Source: Ascaphus truei (taxonomy: Eukaryota > Chordata > Amphibia > Anura > Ascaphidae). From it: DNA of 64,000 nucleotides. Where the stretch lies: the NCBI GenBank assembly GCA_036426205.1, contig WSYH01000211.1, positions 8,112-72,111 on the forward strand, read 5' to 3'. The translations under genes and the position numbers were made by a program. Below, piece by piece: positions 60,119 to 64,000 of this stretch. Within the stretch, counting starts at the first letter, position 1, and each line of letters opens with the position of its first letter. The notes beneath the pieces were generated by a model. It was not told where the DNA came from. It did no database searches and was given only the letters and a program-made list of their open reading frames with translations.

Positions 60119-61392
60119 GATTTCCCCTACCTCCCCACCCTCCCTCCTCATCTCTCACTCTCACTCCCCACCTCCCTCCCTCCTACCCTCACGATCCCCA
60201 CCTCCCTCCTCATCCCTACACTCCCCACCCTCCCTCCTCATCCCTACACTCCCCCACCTCCTCCTCATCGCCTCCCCCTCCCCCCCTCCTCCTCACCCTA
60301 CCCCAGCCCACTTCCCCTCCTATCCCCTCCACCCCCCGTCCTCCCACAACCGCCCCTTCCCGCCCCTCCCTCCTCTCATACCCTCCGCCCCCACCCTCCT
60401 CATTCCCTCACACTCCCCACTCCTCCTCATCCCTACACCCCCCATCCCCTCCCTCCTCAATCCCTACACAGACCGCTCCCTCCTCATCCTACACTCACTT
60501 CCACCTCCCGCCCTCCTCATCCCTACACTCCCACCTCCTCGGGGCCCTACACTCCCCCCATCCGCTCACTCATCCTACAGCGCACCTCCCTCCTCATCCC
60601 TACACTCCCCAACTCCCTCCTCATCCCTACACATCGCCCGTGCCCTCCCATCCCTGACAACACGCCCCACGCCCTCCTCTCTCCCACACTCCCCCCACCT
60701 CCCTCCTCTCCCCTCCACGCCCCACCTTCCCTCCTCATCCTACTCATCCCCTCCACCTCCCCACCTCCCACTGTGCCGAATATACTCTTCCCCCCCATCC
60801 CTGTCTCCTCCTCTCATCACCCTTTTTCTTTTCCCCGTCTCTCTCCCTCCTCCCTCTGTCTCCTCCCCAGGTTGTCGCTGCCACGGTTCTAAATGTCCCT
60901 CCTCCCTCCCCCTCCCGCCCCTCCCCTCCTCCTCCTCCCCTTCTCCCCCCCTCCGCTACCTCATGGTTCCTCCCCCTCCCCCCGCTTCCTCCTCCTCCCT
61001 CACCTCCCCCAGCCGTATCCACGTGCCTCCTCTCTACCTCCCCACCCCCCCCCTCCTCATCTCTCCTCCCACCTCCCCCTCTCCCACCCTCCCCCCTCCC
61101 TCCTCATCCTACACTCCCCAGCCTCCCTCCTCTCCCTACACCCCACCAACCTCCTTCCTCATTCCCTACACTCCCCACCTCCCCACCCTTCCTCCTCATC
61201 CTACACTCCATCCCCTCTACCTCCCTCCTCCTCCCTACCCTTCCCCCCCTCCCTCCTCACCCTCACTCCACACCTCCCTCCGCATCCCTCACCACTCCTC
61301 CACTCCCTCCCCTCATCCCTAAACTCACTCCCCACCCTACCCACCACCCCACATCCCTACACTCCCCCCCCTACACCTACCCCCCCCCAAAT
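60119..61392. repeat. C-rich polypyrimidine minisatellite, ~25-bp unit
   Basis: The unit is close to ccctcctcatccctacactc+cccac. Copies are very irregular. The Pro/Ser/Leu-rich frame on + (485 codons) is an artefact. Confidence 0.95.
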
Positions 61393-61687
61393 TCCTAGAC
61401 TTCCTTGGAGCTTTCCAAGTGGGGGAAAAGTCGCTCTGCTGACTGTGATGCGACAGACAACATGGCAGATAGAATCAGATGAAGCTTTAATTCCTTTCTG
61501 ATGATGTCAGTGCCGTCACTTGGGTGGGAGTGCCAATAAACAGGATCAATGAGACAGAGAGGATTCTGGGAGAGGAAATGGCAACTGTAGTCTCTCCCCC
61601 AGCAAGTGCCTAAAAAATGTAATTGTTTATAAGGCAATAGAGCCTGAAATGTCATGGATAGGGTAATACTTTGACCAGTCTTTAATA

Positions 61688-61935
61688 CAGAGGTTCTCAA
61701 CTTCAGTCCTCAATACCCTCCAACAGGTCAGGTTTTGAGGATATCCCAGCTTCAGCACAGGTGGCTTTAATCAGTAGCTTACTGAGCCACTGATTCAGCA
61801 CCTGTGCTGAAGCAGGGACTGATTGAGCCACCTGGGCCGGAGCAGGGACTGCTTCAGCCACCTGTGCTGAAGAAGGGATGTCCTCAAAACCTGACCTGTT
61901 GGGGGGTCTTGAGGACGAGAGTTGAGAATCCCCGC
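61688..61935. mobile_element. hAT-like palindromic MITE (family A), long form
   Basis: It begins cagaggttctcaacttcagt and ends acgagagttgagaatccccg. It has several centre copies of the cacctg(t/g)gctga block, as at 39671. Confidence 0.87.
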
Positions 61936-62413
61936 TTTTTTCTTTTTTTGGTAAATACGTTTTTATTGGAAATATTGCATTACATATTCTTTGTCCACAC
62001 GTGTTGTAATCGTACATGGTTACAACATGTTCTTTGGTTGTATCCTCACATTAGATTGTAGTCACTGTCCCCTTCTCCTATAGGGTTCTCCTTTCTCTCG
62101 GTCCTGTTTGCTAGTCCCAGTCCTTTTTGTCCCAAATGTGTTGTGTATGTTGGTGTTTCCCCGCGTGTCTCTCCTGTGTCTCACTTGTTAGAGTATCATA
62201 GCTGAGAACCGCTGCTCTGATGGGATGTGTTTAGTTGATTTGATGACGGCCTGTAATTTTAACCCCTTCCCTACCAGATAGACGTGCAGCAAAGGGGTCA
62301 CCAGGTGATATGACCACGGGCTCTGACCTTTTCCACATCTCCTGCAGAAATACGGAGTCCGGCCACGGTTTAGGCCTGGCCGTTGACATGATTTTTGTTA
62401 TTCTTTCTCTCAG

Positions 62414-62556
62414 TCTCGGAGAAGAGCGAGTTCAAAGACGAGTCCCAGTTCTTCCGCTTCCACGCCGATGAGGAGATGGAGGGGACAAGTTCCAAGAACA
62501 AGCAGCTGCGCAACGACTTCAAGCTGATAGAAAACATTTTGGCCAAGACCCTCCTG
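62414..62556 (+). CDS. PREX1: PREX1 exon: end of DEP2 and linker to PDZ1
   Basis: This exon follows tttctctcag and ends at gtgagc. It reads [20 protein letters not shown], then [16 protein letters not shown] and [11 protein letters not shown]. The first part closes DEP2 (FFRFHADEE is the terminal strand), and the rest is the helical linker towards PDZ1. It is 143 bp. Its first two bases complete a codon begun in the previous exon (phase 1 entry), and it leaves in phase 0. [15 protein letters not shown] is diagnostic for P-REX1 against P-REX2. The remaining exons (PDZ1, PDZ2 and the inositol polyphosphate 4-phosphatase-like region) lie after the window. Confidence 0.95.
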
Positions 62557-63027
62557 GTGAGCGCTGACCACGTGTCACAGTTACTTCAACGCCGCAGACG
62601 CAATGGTTCTAATCAGCTGACATGATAGGACCTTTGCTGGGCAGAAGCCTATTGTGTCTTCTAGATGCTCCTTATGGTTGAAGGACAAGTTATTCTTTCC
62701 ATGAGGGTCACACAAGGTCCTAAACCTTTGACGGAAGCATGCAGCATTTACTATTGTTTTGGTTTACAGGGGGAAATGAGGTTAACAAATAGTTGTTGCA
62801 GTTCAATGTTCCTGGCGCTGTGTTGGTCTCGGAGAGATGTAGATGTGTTGGCGTTTGTGATACATTTAGGGGACCAATATTCGTGATCTTCACAGATGAA
62901 GGTCTAGTGTCCGGAGCTTTCCCAACCGCATAGCTTTCTTCATGGTTAATGCAGGAAACCTTGTGATTTTCCTAAACTGCGTTCCCTGCTGAGGGGGACA
63001 ATACAAAAACAACACTAGCATTTACAC

Positions 63028-63207
63028 CAGGGGCGGCCGACTCCAGTCTTCAAGGGCCACCAACAGGCCAGGTATTGGGGATATCCCTGCTTCAGCACAG
63101 GTGGCTCAGTCAATGGCTCGGCGATTGACTGAGCCACCTGTGCTGAAGCAAAGATATCCTTAAAACCTGTCCTGTTGGTGTCCCTTGAGGACCCGAGTTG
63201 GCCCCTG
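63028..63207. mobile_element. hAT-like palindromic MITE (family A), complete
   Basis: It begins caggggcggccgactccagt and ends acccgagttggcccctg. The flanks atttacac and atgtaaag agree at five of eight bases, too weak to claim a target duplication. Confidence 0.9.
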
Positions 63208-63394
63208 ATGTAAAGGTTTAAAGTTGATAGAATGACACTTTTAACAAAAAAATTAGTCTCCTAAGCATAAATATTCAGTTTTTGTAAAATTAGTTTGTTG
63301 AGACCTTAACAAAAAATTTGGCAGAGGTTTAACTTCCTTTACTCCCCCCCCCCTCTTCCCCTGTTAAAGTCAATTACAACTCTGATTAAATTTG

Positions 63395-63396
63395 AA

Positions 63397-63440
<44 letters not shown>
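63395..63440. repeat. A/T-rich (AT)n microsatellite
   Basis: A short poly-A leads into (TA)n and then poly-T. Confidence 0.93.
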
Positions 63441-64000
63441 TATCTTTTTTGACCTGCTCCTATAAGTGCACTCACGGGAGGGAAGGATCTGGTGTCGGTC
63501 ATAACCACTCAAAAAAATATATATGAACAGAACATGTGAGTCACAGGGACACGTCTGGGGAAGTGGATGTTGAAATTCTTCCTTTTTGTAGATTTCCTTA
63601 TTTTTCCAATCTATTTTCACTCTATTTATGGATAGAAACAGCGCAGAGGTAGGTGCTGCCAGGCACAACAGTGAAATCATTTGCTGTATTTTTTCAAATG
63701 TATTTTGCCAACTTTTTTTTTGCTATAAAATGCAAATAATTTGACTTATATCCTATTCTTCGGTGTCAGTCAGCCCACCCCAGCAATGCGAATCTGTATG
63801 CTATGGGTGGGGACTTTCACTGCTGCGTTTGCCTTTTTTGGTTCTGAAATACGGTTTTGCCGGTAACTGGAATGGTAAAATAAATAAATAAATAATGGGG
63901 GAAAAAACCAGCACTCATTTTTCTCCAAAATGTGAACTTTGAGCAGAAATTTGCAGGTTCTTTTAGTTGGCGAACGCCAAACAGATTTGAACGTTCATTC

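Larger units (their letters stand above)
41707..62413 (+). other. PREX1 intron interval of 20.7 kb that should contain a DEP2 exon
   Basis: The flanking exons leave in phase 2 and enter in phase 1, so direct splicing would break the frame. At least one exon of length 3n+2 is required, and the family predicts about 150 bp encoding the conserved DEP2 core (DYHLK, LVDWL and NGFMHH motifs). I read the interval on the + strand and did not find it. The interval holds a 30-N gap and several poor-quality arrays. Stretches 46790-48120, 48670-49280, 53150-54240, 57750-58450 and 58520-59860 carry no element that I recognise. Confidence 0.75.
62557..64000 (+). other. PREX1 intron, runs past the window end
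   Basis: The donor is gtgagc at 62557. No further exon is seen up to 64000. The interval holds one complete hAT-like MITE (63028-63207) and an AT-rich stretch at 63390-63440, otherwise nothing recognised. Confidence 0.8.

Noticed and set aside
59865..61322. 485-codon open frame on +
   Set aside because: It spans a GT-rich repeat and a C-rich repeat; composition is only Pro/Ser/Leu/His after the first part.

Overview
The window is intronic-to-exonic vertebrate DNA, most likely from an anuran amphibian (inferred from retroposon 3' tails, palindromic MITEs and LINE relics of the kind common in frog genomes; the species cannot be fixed from sequence alone). One host gene is recognisable. On the + strand, eight short exons with canonical splice sites and matching phases encode the middle of P-REX1 (PREX1, PtdIns(3,4,5)P3-dependent Rac exchange factor 1). 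They cover the PH domain of the DH-PH module (2789-2922, 4190-4305, 6239-6385), the first DEP domain (23231-23375, 30312-30412, 40056-40159, 41657-41706) and the end of the second DEP domain (62414-62556). The DH exons lie before the window, and the PDZ and phosphatase-like parts lie after it. The exon for the core of DEP2 should lie between 41707 and 62413 and was not found. The reading phases of the flanking exons show that an exon of length 3n+2 is needed there.

The rest is intron. About 18 kb (near 29%) is tandem repeat, in some twenty unrelated arrays. The largest are a ~23-bp array at 16.44-20.56 kb followed directly by a 21-bp array at 20.56-22.71 kb, a 73-bp array at 54.24-57.69 kb, a 20-bp array at 45.77-46.69 kb, a 25-bp array at 28.18-29.1 kb, a ~23-bp CpG-rich array at 37.58-38.33 kb, and a GT-rich tract joined to a C-rich tract at 59.86-61.39 kb. 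Several arrays have clean edges and indel-ridden interiors, which suggests unpolished long-read consensus. A 30-N gap lies inside another array at 44357-44386.

Dispersed elements include a 5'-truncated, frameshifted CR1-type LINE (minus strand, 1.0-2.1 kb), two 3' ends of an L2-type LINE (49.6-50.65 and 51.77-52.67 kb) with shorter tails elsewhere, and a decayed Tc1/mariner transposase (33.1-33.7 kb, minus). There are also seventeen full, half or interrupted copies of one palindromic hAT-like MITE, some with matching 8-bp target duplications, and two or more further palindromic families that are GC-rich and CpG-rich. One MITE is inserted inside another at 13.83-14.32 kb.

Nearly all long open frames in the window are artefacts of tandem arrays or MITEs. 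No CRISPR, operon, tRNA or rRNA was seen. No new biological system is evident. The items most worth checking are the missing PREX1 exon, the arrays carrying repeated splice-site-like motifs in sense orientation, and the assembly quality of the arrays.
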